Source: Strongyloides papillosus (lineage: Eukaryota; Nematoda; Chromadorea; Rhabditida; Strongyloididae). From it: a DNA stretch of 64,000 bases. The translations under genes were made by a program, and so were the position numbers. This document shows positions 47,677 to 60,455 of this stretch, piece by piece; positions within the stretch are counted from its first letter, which is position 1; every line of letters starts with the position of its first letter. The notes beneath the pieces were generated by a model that was not told the DNA's origin, made no database searches, and worked only from the letters and a program-made list of their open reading frames with translations. The stretch is taken from the NCBI GenBank assembly GCA_005656395.1, contig SRSI01000048.1, forward strand, positions 1,612,001 through 1,676,000. Reading direction: 5' to 3'.

Positions 47677-50600
47677 ATGTCAGATGGAAATCCACCAGAG
47701 CCTGTGTTGGAGGTACCACAACCACCAACAGAAATTAAAATTCTAGAAACCGCAGAGGATATTCAAAACAGACGTCAAGAAGTTTTGGGACATTACACCC
47801 AATTTAAAGAGTATGCTAAAGTAAAAAGAGATCGATTGGAGGAGGCACGTCAATTCCAATATTTTAAAAGAGATGCTGATGAATTAGAGATTTGGATATT
47901 AGAGAAATTGCAAACTGCTGCAGAGGAATCATTTAAAGATCCAATTAATTTACAAGCTAAAATTCAGAAGCATGAAAGTTTTGTAGCTGAAGTACAGGCA
48001 CATTCAAATGCCATTACAAAACTCGATAAAACTGGAAATGATATGATACAAAATGGTCATTTTGCTAGTGAAACTATCAGAAAACGTCTCCAAGAATTAC
48101 ATGCTCTTTGGGATAAATTGTTCTTCAAGCTCAATGAGAAGGGGGTTAAATTGCAACAAGCATTAAAATTATTACAATACAATAGACAATGTGATGAAGT
48201 TCTTTATTGGATTAAAGATAAGGAAGCTTTCGTTACAGCTGAAGATTTTGGAATGGATTTGGAACATGTTGAAGTATTACAAAGAAAATTCGATGAATTT
48301 TTGAAAGAACTTGGTAATCATCATTATAGAATCAATGATGTCAATCAAGCAGCAGATAAATTATATGATGAAGGTCATCCTGATGCTGAAGCTATCTTTA
48401 AAAAGAGAGATGAAGTTAATGAGGCTTGGCATAAATTAAATACTCTTGCTGCTACCAGAAGAGAAGGGCTATTTGGAGCTCACCAAGTTCAAAGATTTAA
48501 CAGAGATATTGATGAAACAATGAGTTGGGTTATTGAAAAAGAAGCCATCTTATCATCAGATGATTTTGGAAGAGATCTCAATAACGTTCAGGCACTTCAA
48601 AGAAAATTAGAAAATACTGAAAGAGATTTAGGTGCTATTGAATCTAAAATGGAACAATTAAAGAAGGAATCTGAGAGACTCATTCAAACACACCCAGATA
48701 GAGCTGAAGCCATTGAAGCTAAAATGAATGAAGCTCAAAATAGATGGGAAAATTTGAAGAAACAAGCTCAAGCAAGAAAAGAAGGACTTGATAGAAGCTT
48801 CAATCTCCAACGTTTCCTTGCTGATTACCGTGACTTGATGCTTTGGGTCTCAGATATGAAATTAATAATTGGTGCTGGTGAATTAGCTAGAGATGTTGCT
48901 GGTGCAGAAGCATTACTTGAAGCTCACCAAGAACATAAAGGCGAAATTGAAGCACGTGAAGATAGTTTTGTTCAAACTAAAGAAGCTGGAGAAAAAATGC
49001 TTATGGAAGGTTTCCCAGAAAGTGGTGAAATAAAAGAAAAATTAGATAATTTGGCTAAAGAAAGAGAATCATTACTTGCTCTCTGGGAGGAGAAACGTGT
49101 TCTCTATGAACAATGTATGGATCTTCAATTATTCTACCGTGATACAGAACAAGCCGAAACTTGGATGACTAAACAAGAAGGATTCCTTAATAATGAAGAT
49201 TTAGGAGATTCACTTGATGCTGTTGAATGTCTTATTAAGAAACACGAGGATTTCGAAAAGAGTCTTGCTGCTCAAAGTGAAAAGATTAATGCTCTTGATG
49301 AGTTTGCTACTAAACTTATTAATGGAAACCATTATGCTGCAAATGATGTTGCTAATAGACGTAACATTCTTTTATCTAGAAGAAAACAACTTATTGATAG
49401 AGCTGCATTAAGAAGAAGCAAACTTGATGATAGTTTCAGACTTCAACAATTTGACAGAGATTGTGATGAAATGGTTAACTGGATTGTAGAGAAACTTAAA
49501 ATCGCCAACGATAAGTCTTACCTCGATCCAACCAACATCAGAGGAAAATTACAAAAACACATCAACTTTGAACAAGAACTTAAAGCTAACAAAAACCGCT
49601 TAGACGATATTAATCAATCTGGACAAGAATTAATTGCTGCTGATCATTTTGATAAAGCTCACATCAAATCTCGTCTCGAGGATGTTGACTCTCGTTGGAA
49701 TGAACTAGTTGATGCTACAGCATTGAAGGGTGCTAAATTAAAGGAAGCTAATGATGAACAACTTTTCAATCGTAATATTGAAGATATTGAACTTTGGTTA
49801 AGTGAATTGGAAGGACAACTTAGTAGTGAAGATTATGGTAAAGATCTTACATCTGTTCAAAATCTCCAAAAGAAACTTGCTCTTGTTGAGAGTGACTACA
49901 ATGCTCATCATGATCGTATTGGAAATATCAAAAACCAAGCCAAGACATTTGCTGATATTGAACATTTCAATGCTCCAACAATCATTAAGAAACAAGAAGC
50001 TTTACTTCAAAGATTTGAAAATCTTAGAGATCCAATTGTTAAAAGACGCGTTAAACTTGATGAATCTCTTCAAGGAAATCAATTATTCAGAGATATTGAA
50101 GATGAATTAGCATGGATTCGTGAAAAAGAACAAATCGCTTCAAATACTAATAGAGGTCGTGATTTGATTGGTGTCCAGAATTTAATTAAGAAACAAAACG
50201 CTTTAATCGCTGAAATTAATAATCATGAGCCACAAGTTGAGAGTGTTGCAGCAGCCGCTGAAGCTATGGTTGAAAGTGGACATTTCCTTGCACCAACCAT
50301 CAGGGATAAAGTTGCAACATTAAAAGACAACTGGAGAAATCTCAAGACCAAAGCTGAGAAGAGAAAACAAGATTTGACTGATTCTCTTCAGGGCCACCAA
50401 TATATGGCTGATGCAACTGAAGCAGAAAATTGGATGAGAGAAAAAGAACCAATTGTTGGTAGTACTGATTATGGAAAAGACGAAGATTCTGCTGAAAGTT
50501 TATTAAAGAAACATCGTGCTTTGATGAGTGATTTAGAAGCTTTTAAATCTACAATTGATGTTCTTTCTAAACAAGCCAATTTATGCAAGTATCAAGAACA

Positions 50601-53600
50601 ACCTGGAGGTCATCTAGGAAGAGAATGTGTCATTGCTCTTTATGATTACACTGAAAAATCTCCAAGAGAAGTTTCAATCAAGAAAGGCGATGTTTTGACA
50701 TTACTAAATGCTCATAATCCAGATTGGTGGAAAGTTGAAGTTAATGATAGACAAGGATTTGTTCCAGCAACATATGTTAAGAAACTTGAACCAGGTAGTG
50801 CCCATTATCAACAAGCAATGGCTGCCAATCAAGCTAATTCTATCAACTCTAAACAACATTCTATTGAAGATCAATACCAAAATTTACTTCTTCTTGGAGA
50901 TACTAGAAGAAGAAAACTCGAAGAAGCCTGTAAAGGATATCAACTTCTTCGTGAAGCTAATGATTTGGCTGAATGGATTAGATCACGTGAAACCGTTGCT
51001 TCAGAACAAGAAATTGGTACTGATTTGGAACAAGTTGAAATCCTTCAAAAGAGATTCGATGACTTCAAGGGTGATTTGAAGGCTAATGAAGTACGCCTCC
51101 AAGAGATGAACCAAATTGCTACTGCTCTTAGTGCTTATGGACAAACTGAAACTGCTGTCAAGATTAAACAACAAATTGATGACTTGAACTTAAGATGGAA
51201 AGCTCTTGAGAAGAAGGCAATTCAAAGAGAACAACAACTTGATTCTGCTCATGAAGTCCAACGTTTCCATCACGATATTGATGAAACTAAAGAATGGATC
51301 CAAGAGAAGAATGAAGCTCTTGACACAGATGACTTTGGAAGAGATCTTAGATCAGTTCAAGCTCTCCAAAGAAAGCACGAAGGTATTGAAAGGGATTTAA
51401 CAGTCCTTGGAGATAAAATCCGTACTCTTGATGAGAAAGCTAACAAATTAAGACAAACCCATCCAGAGGCAGCTGAACAAATTTATGATCTCCAAAAGGA
51501 AATTAATGCTCAATGGACTAGACTTACACAAAAAGCTAACAACAGAAAAGAAAAACTTTTGGATTCATATGATTACCAAAGATTCTTATCTGACTTCAGA
51601 GATCTCATGCAATGGATTTCTGGTATGAATCAACTTGTTAGTTCCAAAGAATTGGCTAATGATGTCACTGGAGCTGAAGCTCTCCTTGAAAGACATCAGG
51701 AATACAAAACTGAAATTGACTCTCGTGCAGCAACTGTTAATGCCTTCGATCAATTCGGAAACCAACTTATCAACTCAAATCACTATGCATCTGAAGATGT
51801 CAAAAGACATATGGCTGAGGTTGCTGATGCTCGCCAAAAATTAAAAGATGCCTGGGTTGGTAGAAGAAAGGTCCTTGATCAATGTTTGGAACTTCAATTA
51901 TTCTACAGAGATTGTGAACAAGCTGATACTTGGATGAGTGCAAGAGAAGCTTTCTTAAACCAAGAAGATGGTGGAAATGTTGAAAGTTTAATTAAGAAGC
52001 ACGAAGATTTCGATAAAGCTATTGCTTCACAACAAGAGAAAATTAATGCACTTAACAAATTTGCTAAACAACTTGTTGATAATGATCATTATGCTAAACA
52101 GGACGTTGATGCTACAATCCAAAAGATTCTTAAAAGATGGGAAGGTCTTAAGGATGCTCTCATTAAGAAGAGAAGTAAACTTATTGAATCACAGACACTT
52201 CAACAATTCAGTAGAGATGCTGATGATATTGAAAACTGGATTGCAGAGAAATTCCAAATTGCTCAGGAAGAATCTTACAGAGATCCAACTAACATCCAAC
52301 AAAAGCATCAAAAACAACAAGCATTTGAAGCTGAACTCTCAGCTAATGCTGACAGAATTGCTTCACTTATAAGTGCTGGTCAAAATCTCATCAATTCTGC
52401 TAAATGCGGTGGTGGTGAAGAAGCCGTCTCACAGAGACTTAAGAGTTTGAATGACCAATGGGAACTTTTAGTTAAAACAACAACTGAAAAATCATCCAGA
52501 CTTCGTGAAGCAAACAAACAAAAAAGCTTCATGGCTGCAGTTAAAGATCTTGAATTCTGGCTTGGTGAAATTGAACGTTTATTAGCTTCTGATGACTATG
52601 GTAAAGATTTAGCTTCAATTGAAAATCTTTTGAAAAAACACCAATTATTACAAGCTGATATTGATGGACACCAAGATAAGGTTAATGATATGAATAGACA
52701 AGCTGACATCCTCCGTGATGCTGATCAATTTGATAACAACAAAATTGATGAAAGAAGACAATTAATTAACAATAGATATGAAAGAGCTAAACAATTGGCT
52801 GATGAGAGAAGAGACAAACTCAACAAAGCTCATGCTGTCCACCAATTCTTACGTGATATTGATGAAGAAGAATCATGGATTAAGGAGAAGAAACTTCTTG
52901 TTAGCTCCGACGACTATGGAAGAGATTTGACTGGTGTTCAAAATCTTAAACGTAAACATAGACGTTTGGATACTGAACTTGCTTCACATAAACCTCAAGT
53001 TGAGTCTGTTAGAGAAAAGGGAATTGAACTTTTACGTGCTGCAGATTATGTCCATCCAGAAATTGAAGCTAAGATGGCTGAAAGAATGAAAGCATTAGAA
53101 GAAAATTGGGAAAGTATTAAGGATCTTACTGATACAAGACAAAAGAAATTGGCAGAAAGTGAAGATTACCAAAACTTTATTGGTAAGGTTGAAGAAGAAG
53201 AAGCATGGATGAATGAGAAAGAACAAATTCTTGGAGGTGATAACTATGGAGACAATATGGCTTCTGTACAAGGACTTCTTAAAAAACATGAAAATTTCCT
53301 TGGAGACATGAAAGCACATGAACAAAGAGTTGATGATATTGCTGTTCAAGGACAAGAACTTATTGATAGTGGAAACCACAATAGTCCTGATATTAGAAAG
53401 AAGATCGAAAATCTCAGATCTCACTTTGACAAGATCCGCCAATTGGCACTTACTAGAGGACAAAAACTTAGAGATAGTTCAGCTTATCTTCAATTCCTCT
53501 GGAAATGTGATGTTGTTGAGTCATGGATTGCTGAGAAGGAAAATATGGTTAAAAGTAGTGATTATGGAAAAGATTTATCATCCGTCCAAAATCTTTTAGC

Positions 53601-54957
53601 TAAACAAGAAACATTTGACGCTGGATTGAATGCCTTTGAACATGAAGGTATTCAAAGAATTACTGAACTTAAGGATCAACTTGTTGCATCATCCCATCAT
53701 AACTCCCCCTTAATTGAGAAAAGACATGCTAATGTCATCCAAAGATGGCAAGAACTTCTTAGAGATAGTGCTAGTAGAAGACAAACACTAATTGCTCATA
53801 GCCAAAATTACAAGAAAATTGAAGAATTATTCCTTACATTCGCTAAAAAAGCATCCAACTTTAATTCATGGTTTGAAAATGCTGAAGAAGATCTTACTGA
53901 TCCAGTAAGATGTAACTCTCTTGAAGAAATTCGTGTCCTTAGAGAAGCTCATGCTCAATTCCAAAAGAGTTTAGTTACAGCTGAGGAGGACTTCAAACAA
54001 CTTCAAGAATTGGATAGAGTAATTAAGAGTAAAAATGTTGGCCAAAATCCATATACCTGGTTTACTATGGATGCTTTAGAAGATACATGGAAAAATCTTC
54101 AAAGAATTATTAAAGAAAGAGAAATGGAACTTGAGAAAGAGCATAGAAGACAAGAAGAAAATGATAGATTACGTAGAGAATTTGCCAAACTTGCTAATGA
54201 CTTCCATAAATATATCACAAACATTCGTACTGATATGTTAGATACTGATGGAACATTAGATCAACAACTTGAGATGGTTAAACGTAAAGCTGGTGACATT
54301 AGACAACTCAGAAATGCTTTACGTCAAATTGAAGATCGTGGTGCTCACCTAGAGGAACTCCTTATCTTAGATAACAAATATACACAACATTCAACTGTTG
54401 GTTTAGCTCAGGCATGGGATCAATTAGATCAACTTGCTATGAGAATGCAACATAACTTAGAACAACAAATAATAGCATGTAATCAATCTGGTGTAACAGA
54501 AGAAGCACTTAGAGAATTCTCCATGATGTTCAAACACTATGACAAGGAGAAGCGAGGCGTTTTGGATCATCAACAATTCAAGAGCTGTCTTCGTGCTCTC
54601 GGTTACGATTTACCTATGGTTGATGAAGGACATCCAGAACCAGAATTCCAGAGAATTCTTTCAATTGTTGATCCTAACAATACTGGAGACATTCACCTTC
54701 AAGATTACATGAACTTCTTGATTAGTAAAGAAACTGAAAACATTCAATCATCTGAGGATATTGAAAGCGCTTTCAGAGCCTTATCTAAAGAACTTAGAAG
54801 ATACGTTACAGCTGAAGAGTTGTATGCTAATCTTTCACCAGAACAAGCTGAATATTGTATTAAACGCATGAAACCATACACTGACGCTATTGGTGGAAGA
54901 TCCATTCCAGGAGCCCTTGACTTCGAACAATTTGTTGCAGCTTACTTCCATAATTAA
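47677..54957 (+). CDS. spc-1: Alpha-spectrin (complete, single exon)
   Basis: Membrane-skeleton protein that forms tetramers with beta-spectrin and crosslinks cortical actin. The ORF is 2426 residues, about the usual animal alpha-spectrin length. It opens with a partial repeat (about 20-60), then a long run of ~106-residue triple-helix spectrin repeats with conserved D-x-x-x-W motifs ([20 protein letters not shown]). An SH3 domain interrupts the array at about 985-1040 ([37 protein letters not shown]), as in alpha-spectrins. The C-terminal calmodulin-like domain has an EF-hand pair near 2275-2350 ([31 protein letters not shown]) and a third, degenerate part. It starts at the first Met after AAAAAAG. 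Codon usage is less AT-biased than in neighbours, as expected for a highly expressed gene. The absence of introns over 7.3 kb is unusual. Confidence 0.96.
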   Translation: MSDGNPPEPVLEVPQPPTEIKILETAEDIQNRRQEVLGHYTQFKEYAKVKRDRLEEARQFQYFKRDADELEIWILEKLQTAAEESFKDPINLQAKIQKHESFVAEVQAHSNAITKLDKTGNDMIQNGHFASETIRKRLQELHALWDKLFFKLNEKGVKLQQALKLLQYNRQCDEVLYWIKDKEAFVTAEDFGMDLEHVEVLQRKFDEFLKELGNHHYRINDVNQAADKLYDEGHPDAEAIFKKRDEVNEAWHKLNTLAATRREGLFGAHQVQRFNRDIDETMSWVIEKEAILSSDDFGRDLNNVQALQRKLENTERDLGAIESKMEQLKKESERLIQTHPDRAEAIEAKMNEAQNRWENLKKQAQARKEGLDRSFNLQRFLADYRDLMLWVSDMKLIIGAGELARDVAGAEALLEAHQEHKGEIEAREDSFVQTKEAGEKMLMEGFPESGEIKEKLDNLAKERESLLALWEEKRVLYEQCMDLQLFYRDTEQAETWMTKQEGFLNNEDLGDSLDAVECLIKKHEDFEKSLAAQSEKINALDEFATKLINGNHYAANDVANRRNILLSRRKQLIDRAALRRSKLDDSFRLQQFDRDCDEMVNWIVEKLKIANDKSYLDPTNIRGKLQKHINFEQELKANKNRLDDINQSGQELIAADHFDKAHIKSRLEDVDSRWNELVDATALKGAKLKEANDEQLFNRNIEDIELWLSELEGQLSSEDYGKDLTSVQNLQKKLALVESDYNAHHDRIGNIKNQAKTFADIEHFNAPTIIKKQEALLQRFENLRDPIVKRRVKLDESLQGNQLFRDIEDELAWIREKEQIASNTNRGRDLIGVQNLIKKQNALIAEINNHEPQVESVAAAAEAMVESGHFLAPTIRDKVATLKDNWRNLKTKAEKRKQDLTDSLQGHQYMADATEAENWMREKEPIVGSTDYGKDEDSAESLLKKHRALMSDLEAFKSTIDVLSKQANLCKYQEQPGGHLGRECVIALYDYTEKSPREVSIKKGDVLTLLNAHNPDWWKVEVNDRQGFVPATYVKKLEPGSAHYQQAMAANQANSINSKQHSIEDQYQNLLLLGDTRRRKLEEACKGYQLLREANDLAEWIRSRETVASEQEIGTDLEQVEILQKRFDDFKGDLKANEVRLQEMNQIATALSAYGQTETAVKIKQQIDDLNLRWKALEKKAIQREQQLDSAHEVQRFHHDIDETKEWIQEKNEALDTDDFGRDLRSVQALQRKHEGIERDLTVLGDKIRTLDEKANKLRQTHPEAAEQIYDLQKEINAQWTRLTQKANNRKEKLLDSYDYQRFLSDFRDLMQWISGMNQLVSSKELANDVTGAEALLERHQEYKTEIDSRAATVNAFDQFGNQLINSNHYASEDVKRHMAEVADARQKLKDAWVGRRKVLDQCLELQLFYRDCEQADTWMSAREAFLNQEDGGNVESLIKKHEDFDKAIASQQEKINALNKFAKQLVDNDHYAKQDVDATIQKILKRWEGLKDALIKKRSKLIESQTLQQFSRDADDIENWIAEKFQIAQEESYRDPTNIQQKHQKQQAFEAELSANADRIASLISAGQNLINSAKCGGGEEAVSQRLKSLNDQWELLVKTTTEKSSRLREANKQKSFMAAVKDLEFWLGEIERLLASDDYGKDLASIENLLKKHQLLQADIDGHQDKVNDMNRQADILRDADQFDNNKIDERRQLINNRYERAKQLADERRDKLNKAHAVHQFLRDIDEEESWIKEKKLLVSSDDYGRDLTGVQNLKRKHRRLDTELASHKPQVESVREKGIELLRAADYVHPEIEAKMAERMKALEENWESIKDLTDTRQKKLAESEDYQNFIGKVEEEEAWMNEKEQILGGDNYGDNMASVQGLLKKHENFLGDMKAHEQRVDDIAVQGQELIDSGNHNSPDIRKKIENLRSHFDKIRQLALTRGQKLRDSSAYLQFLWKCDVVESWIAEKENMVKSSDYGKDLSSVQNLLAKQETFDAGLNAFEHEGIQRITELKDQLVASSHHNSPLIEKRHANVIQRWQELLRDSASRRQTLIAHSQNYKKIEELFLTFAKKASNFNSWFENAEEDLTDPVRCNSLEEIRVLREAHAQFQKSLVTAEEDFKQLQELDRVIKSKNVGQNPYTWFTMDALEDTWKNLQRIIKEREMELEKEHRRQEENDRLRREFAKLANDFHKYITNIRTDMLDTDGTLDQQLEMVKRKAGDIRQLRNALRQIEDRGAHLEELLILDNKYTQHSTVGLAQAWDQLDQLAMRMQHNLEQQIIACNQSGVTEEALREFSMMFKHYDKEKRGVLDHQQFKSCLRALGYDLPMVDEGHPEPEFQRILSIVDPNNTGDIHLQDYMNFLISKETENIQSSEDIESAFRALSKELRRYVTAEELYANLSPEQAEYCIKRMKPYTDAIGGRSIPGALDFEQFVAAYFHN

Positions 54958-55092
54958 AAATTTCTTTTATTTGCTTATTATTTTTTACCACTTTTATAAT
55001 TTTTTTGCTTATTTTTATGATAACGATTTGATAATTTTAAATAAACTCTTTTAAGAAAATTAAAAATATTTTTTATTAAACTATTTACATTT

Positions 55093-56891
55093 TTAAAAAC
55101 GATTAATTAAAAAAGAAACAAATGTTAATGCAAAAATATTTATAAATGATATGACACTTGTCTTCATTCCACTTGATGTTTGTTCTTTTTGTCCCCATGG
55201 GTATTTACCATAAATGTATGAACATTTACTAGTATCTTGTGGTTCAAATGCACCAAAATCATCAATAGCAAATGGGAAGTTTGAACATTTTGGATCGGAT
55301 GGATTAACCCAACAATTAATGATACGGGTTATCTAAAATATTGTATAAGATAAATTTTTAAGATTATTTTAACTTACTTCAAATCTTGCTCTAACAAGAT
55401 TTGGTGAATCACAAGTATTTGGTTGACGTAAATCTGCATGATGGGCAGCACCTTTAATTTCAAGAACATAAAAACCTCTCTTTGTTTGAGCTTCTTTCAT
55501 TCCTGGACTGTCGGCATGAAGACAACCACCATACCATGGATCATATGTTCCTGTTGTCAAGATAACATTAGATATACTATCAAATTTCAAACCATATTTT
55601 GTTGGGATCTCTGTTGGTTGTAAGTAATTATCATTCCAACCAATTTTACCAAATGTATATGGACATGATAGTTTTAAATTACCTACTGGTCCAGTTGTTC
55701 CACATGTATTTTCAAACATATCATTTGGTTCTCCTTGAGAACATTGCGTGATAACAAGTGAGGTACATTCTTGCCAAGTCCAATAATCAGGATCTCCTAG
55801 ACTTGCAGTTCCTTCATCACCACAAACGTTTGGATTAACACAATTTGTACCATTTGGATTATTATAATTATAATATATCATAGCGGCTTTATATAAATTT
55901 AAAGCAATAGTTTTATCATCAGAAGATGATCCGTTTAAGTATTGACAGGCAACATGAACTGGTAATCCGGGCATTGGTTTAAGGAAATTTGTATCATAAC
56001 CATAATCAGTCATAGCCATATACTCAAATGCTTCTTGAATATAAGCTATAACATAATTTACATCATTAGAAGTTTTTAGGATAGATTTTGGCTCAATATT
56101 AAAATTCTTGTTTATCCAATTAATTCCATCTTGAGTAGAAGCTATATTTCTCAATGCCTTCCAACCATAGTTAATCATAGTTGTATTACAACCAGAGGCT
56201 GCAAAAGTAGCTGTTGATACTTTATCAAAAGCTCCATAACTAAGACCTGATCCCTGGAAATAAATAACCGGAGCTGATGATGCCCATGCTCCATCAACTA
56301 TATGAGGATATTTAATTCTAAACCAAAAACTAAGCATTCCTAAAATTATTTTTTCATAAAAAAAGTTTAATAATTTATAAACATACCACCGTATGAACCA
56401 CCAAATGATATTACTTTCATAGCAGTATTATTGTAACGATTTTCTTTAAGGTAAACGATTAATTTAGCATAATCAGCTAATGCTTGATCAGGTGTAAGAT
56501 ATCCAAGATGTGCAGTTGATGATTTAGAACTTGTTCCATATGGTCTATTTTCAGGTAGCCCATAATATCTATGTTCAGCAAATACAATAGCTGCATTGTA
56601 TACTGGTGCAAGATCCCACATTATTCCAGTATTTTCAGCAAAAGACTCGATAAATCCTTCGTTTCCAGTGTAGAAAAATATTGGACCACCATTTTTGTAG
56701 TATGTATCGTTAACCAGATATTTCATTTGGTATTTATCTGTTATAGCTTCTGAGAATTCATCAACTGGAACTGTAAATGTTTTTGTTTCATATTGATAAC
56801 TACTAGTATCACGATTAGCTGCATATTTAGGGAATTTGTGAATTCCTAAGGTACATGAAAGAGTTACAAAAAGCAAAAGAAGAATCTTCAT
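55093..56891 (-). CDS. Serine carboxypeptidase, S28, with hydrophobic C-tail
   Basis: Three exons, 56891-56387, 56339-55378 and 55332-55093, in consistent phases give about 568 residues. I chose the Met at 56891 (MKILLLLFVTLSCTLGIHKF, a signal peptide) over one 13 codons upstream. The catalytic serine is in FGGSYGG (Ser166), right before the first intron. The acid is in TTGTYDPWYGG and the base in KGAAHHADLRQ. Many cysteines and sequons suggest a secreted glycoprotein. The last exon adds CWVNPSDPKC and ends in a hydrophobic tail after small residues (TSSGMKTSVISFINIFALTF), which looks like a GPI signal or membrane anchor. It is a paralogue of the peptidase at 38.7-40.4 kb but lacks that protein's basic tail. 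It is convergent with spectrin. Confidence 0.88.
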
Positions 56892-59800
56892 GTTTGCTTT
56901 ATTAGCTGATAAATTAAAACCTAAAAGCATCGTAAAGTTTTATTATTAATCAAAATATTTAATTTTTAAAACATTTAAAACATTCTTAATGTTTAAAAAT
57001 TATTAAATGTATGATTAAATACTTAAAAGTACTATAAGTTAAAGATATTTTATCACTGTAAAGTAAATTTATCAGACGTCACAATGATTAATATTATTGT
57101 TAACATTATATGATATTCTTATCATTTTTTGTTAAATATTACATTTAAATATACATAAAGTATTTTGTATTATGTATGATTATAATGATAAAAATTAATT
57201 TTATTTGCATAAAATATACCTGATGATAAATTTTTACTTATCATAATGAAGTTTGAGAATTCTAAATGATACAAAATATACAGAGTATTTTATAAGCCTT
57301 TCCTTATTTTTTATTATAAAGTTTTTATACTATAATTTATTTATAAATTGTTAGTACAGTTATCATGTAATCTTAAGATTGTAAAGTTGTTATAATATAC
57401 ATTTGATCATAAGATTCTTATTTCCAAAATTATATTGTGGATGGTTAAAAATTATATCAAATTAGAATAATTTCAAAACTTACCTAACTGAATTACATTA
57501 TATCATCAAAGGATTGACAAGATATTAAAACAGAAATTTTGCTGATAACATTATAGATAATAATATTTAAATTGTAATTAGTAAGAAAATAATTACATTA
57601 ATACTTGATATCTTAAAAAAATGTCCTTGATAACATTTTTTCTTAGTATTAATTCTTTAATATTGCAGTAGAAGGAATTGATCTAAAAAAGATATGATAA
57701 ATAAAGTAAAATTATTTTCTCAAAAATATAAATAACAGAAATATTAATAAAAATTATAGAATTGATAAAAAAATTTCAATTGAGATATGATTCATTAGAT
57801 CTATTATAGAATGCATGCCATGAGAAAATTTATAATACTTATTCAATATGTTTTACTCTCGGAAAAATTCATTTCTATCCAATAAAATTTAAAATTTCCC
57901 TGGTACTATTTTGTCATTATCATTTTTCGCTCCTAATCAGTTTTAGTTGCCTTGTATATTTACATTAACTTAAGATTACTAAAATCAAGTATTATCCTTG
58001 TTGTACATTATTTTTCTCGCTCTAAATATACTTTTTTATTTTTCTAAGAAGATTTTAAATAAAAATTAATCCAAAATATTCTTAAAATTTTACAGATCTA
58101 AATATAAACAAATATAATAGTCTTTTGTATTGTCTTTTATCTTACCTAATAGTATTTGAATGAATATTGGTAGTGATAAATAAAAAAATTTTTTTTGCTT
58201 TAAAATTAACCTTAACAAATACCTCTTAACTCTTTAAAATAATATAAATCTTGATAAAAACTTCTTTTTTCGATATTTTTTAGTAAATTAGTGTTAATGG
58301 TTAAAACGAGACAAAATATGTGTTTTTGTATTTTTTATTTGTATACATAAGTTCGTTTTCCCTTCTTTTTATAATTAATGTCATTATTTATTATTTTAAC
58401 TAATTTAACCTGTCTTATTATAAAATTTCAATATTTATTATATATATTTTTTAGCGAATTTCGACATTAAATTTATCATTTCATATACCATCTATTTTTT
58501 TGAATTCAAACACAAAGAATATTTTAATTCAATTACAATATATAGAAAAGTCAATAATCATTAATAATTATACTAAAACTATATATAGTTAAATAATTAG
58601 TCATTTCGATTATCTTTTAAAACTTCACTAAAACACTTTTATTATCATCGAAGAAACTAATTAAAATTTTTTAATTAATTGAGTTATTAAGTAGTTGAGT
58701 AGAGTATCTTTTCGAAATTATTGACATGTCTTTTTGATTCTTCTAACAATCAAATATCCCATTAAATATTTTAAGTTTTTATCATTTGATATTTTGTCAT
58801 AATTTATACTTTTATTTTTGATTTAATCATCTTTTCCTACTTTACTAATAAACGAACTACAGATGTCTATTTTTACAGTTGTAAGTATGAGGTAAAAAAA
58901 TGTGTTTTATTACAATATGATTTACTGTTTCAAAGTATATCTCTTTACGATAAAAATTATTTTAATATAACCCATTCCATTGATCACTTATTCATTTTAT
59001 ATTTTAAATCGACAAGTTATATTAAATAATCTCTCTATTCCTCATCAGTTAACACTTTCCTACTTGCCATTTAAAAATAATTAATTAATAAAATTGATAG
59101 ATCAAAGGAAACTTTTGTAATTTACAAAAGTAAAGAAACATAAAAAACTTGTAAAAGTAATTTATCAGCTAACGTTTATAACATAACTGTTTTCTTAATT
59201 TACATATGCCGGCATTGGTACACACAATTTAGAAAAACGTAAATTTGATTTTAAGATAAGCTAGTTTGTTAAAAGTAGGAAATAGATAAGATAACTTTTT
59301 AGTCGATTTGATATGTCTATTACAACTTTAGATTTTATTTAGATAATTTATTTTACCATATATTTATTAATATTTTTTTATTCATATCTATTAATTATAA
59401 ATTTATTATAGTGTAAGTAATTTTTCTATCTTTTGCGCCTTTTTTTACATAAAAAATTTACAAAATATTAAAGTAACTCTAACTGATAATGGTAAAGTAT
59501 GTATAAATGAAAGTATATGTAATACAATAACATCTTTTAATTTTTCTTTTTTTTCTTAATCAATTTCCCTTTATCCCATGTAACAATAAGAGATCATCAC
59601 TCAAATAAATGATTTTAATATTTCACTTAATCAAAGGATGATAAATGGTTGAAAGAGAAGAGACCACATATTAAACTCATTACTACTTCTTGTGGTTTAA
59701 ACTTCAAATTATTATACCTTACGATAAAGTTATTAGTCAGGGATATATAAAGGTTACCTTTTATACTTTTAGTTAACTTGGACTAGTGCATACTACCTTC

Positions 59801-60455
59801 GCGCCCATAATTACTTTATAATTGCATCATTTTTTGGCATACTTCTTTTTTTATCCTCCAAACATCCATTTACCCTCATTTCATTAATGACATCCATTGT
59901 TTTCTTTTTTTTGACCAACCAAAATACCCTGTAATTATATACTTCTAATTATATATTTTATAATCGCTTATTAAATTTTTACCTGATCTTGTTTGTAATA
60001 TAAATATTTTTTGTACACTAAAAGTTTATAAAATAACTTGTTATTTGTAACTTAATCGTTTTCTGTTAAGTGCACCTAATTTAAAATACTTGTGAAAATT
60101 TAAATATATTATCATCTGGTTGTAAAATGCTTGATTAATAAAATAAGACTCTTAAAGTATCTATATAATTTTTTTATATTATTTACAACTTCTTCAATGA
60201 AAAAAACCGATTTTATACCTTAATCCACCATTGATATTCTATTTTTGTTAAACACTATACTTTTAAAAAAAATTCTATAGACATAAAAGGTTTCCAAAAG
60301 TTTAAGAGGAAATTAAAATCACATTTTATTAGATATGTAATTGATCCATATAAAATTATTGTCTTTTTTTACATTTTGCTAAGCGAAAAACCTATTCATT
60401 TACATAAATCATTCTATTTTTCAACTTTTAACTTTTATTATGTAATTATTTTTAG
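56892..60455. other. Long AT-rich intergenic region
   Basis: 3.5 kb with no supported exon, RNA gene or repeat. It ends in TTTTTAG (60449-60455), directly before the ATG of the second afadin copy. Confidence 0.4.

Noticed and set aside
49798..53463. Several 60-120-residue frames inside spectrin in other frames and on the minus strand
   Set aside because: All overlap the intact alpha-spectrin ORF and are biased by its codon use.
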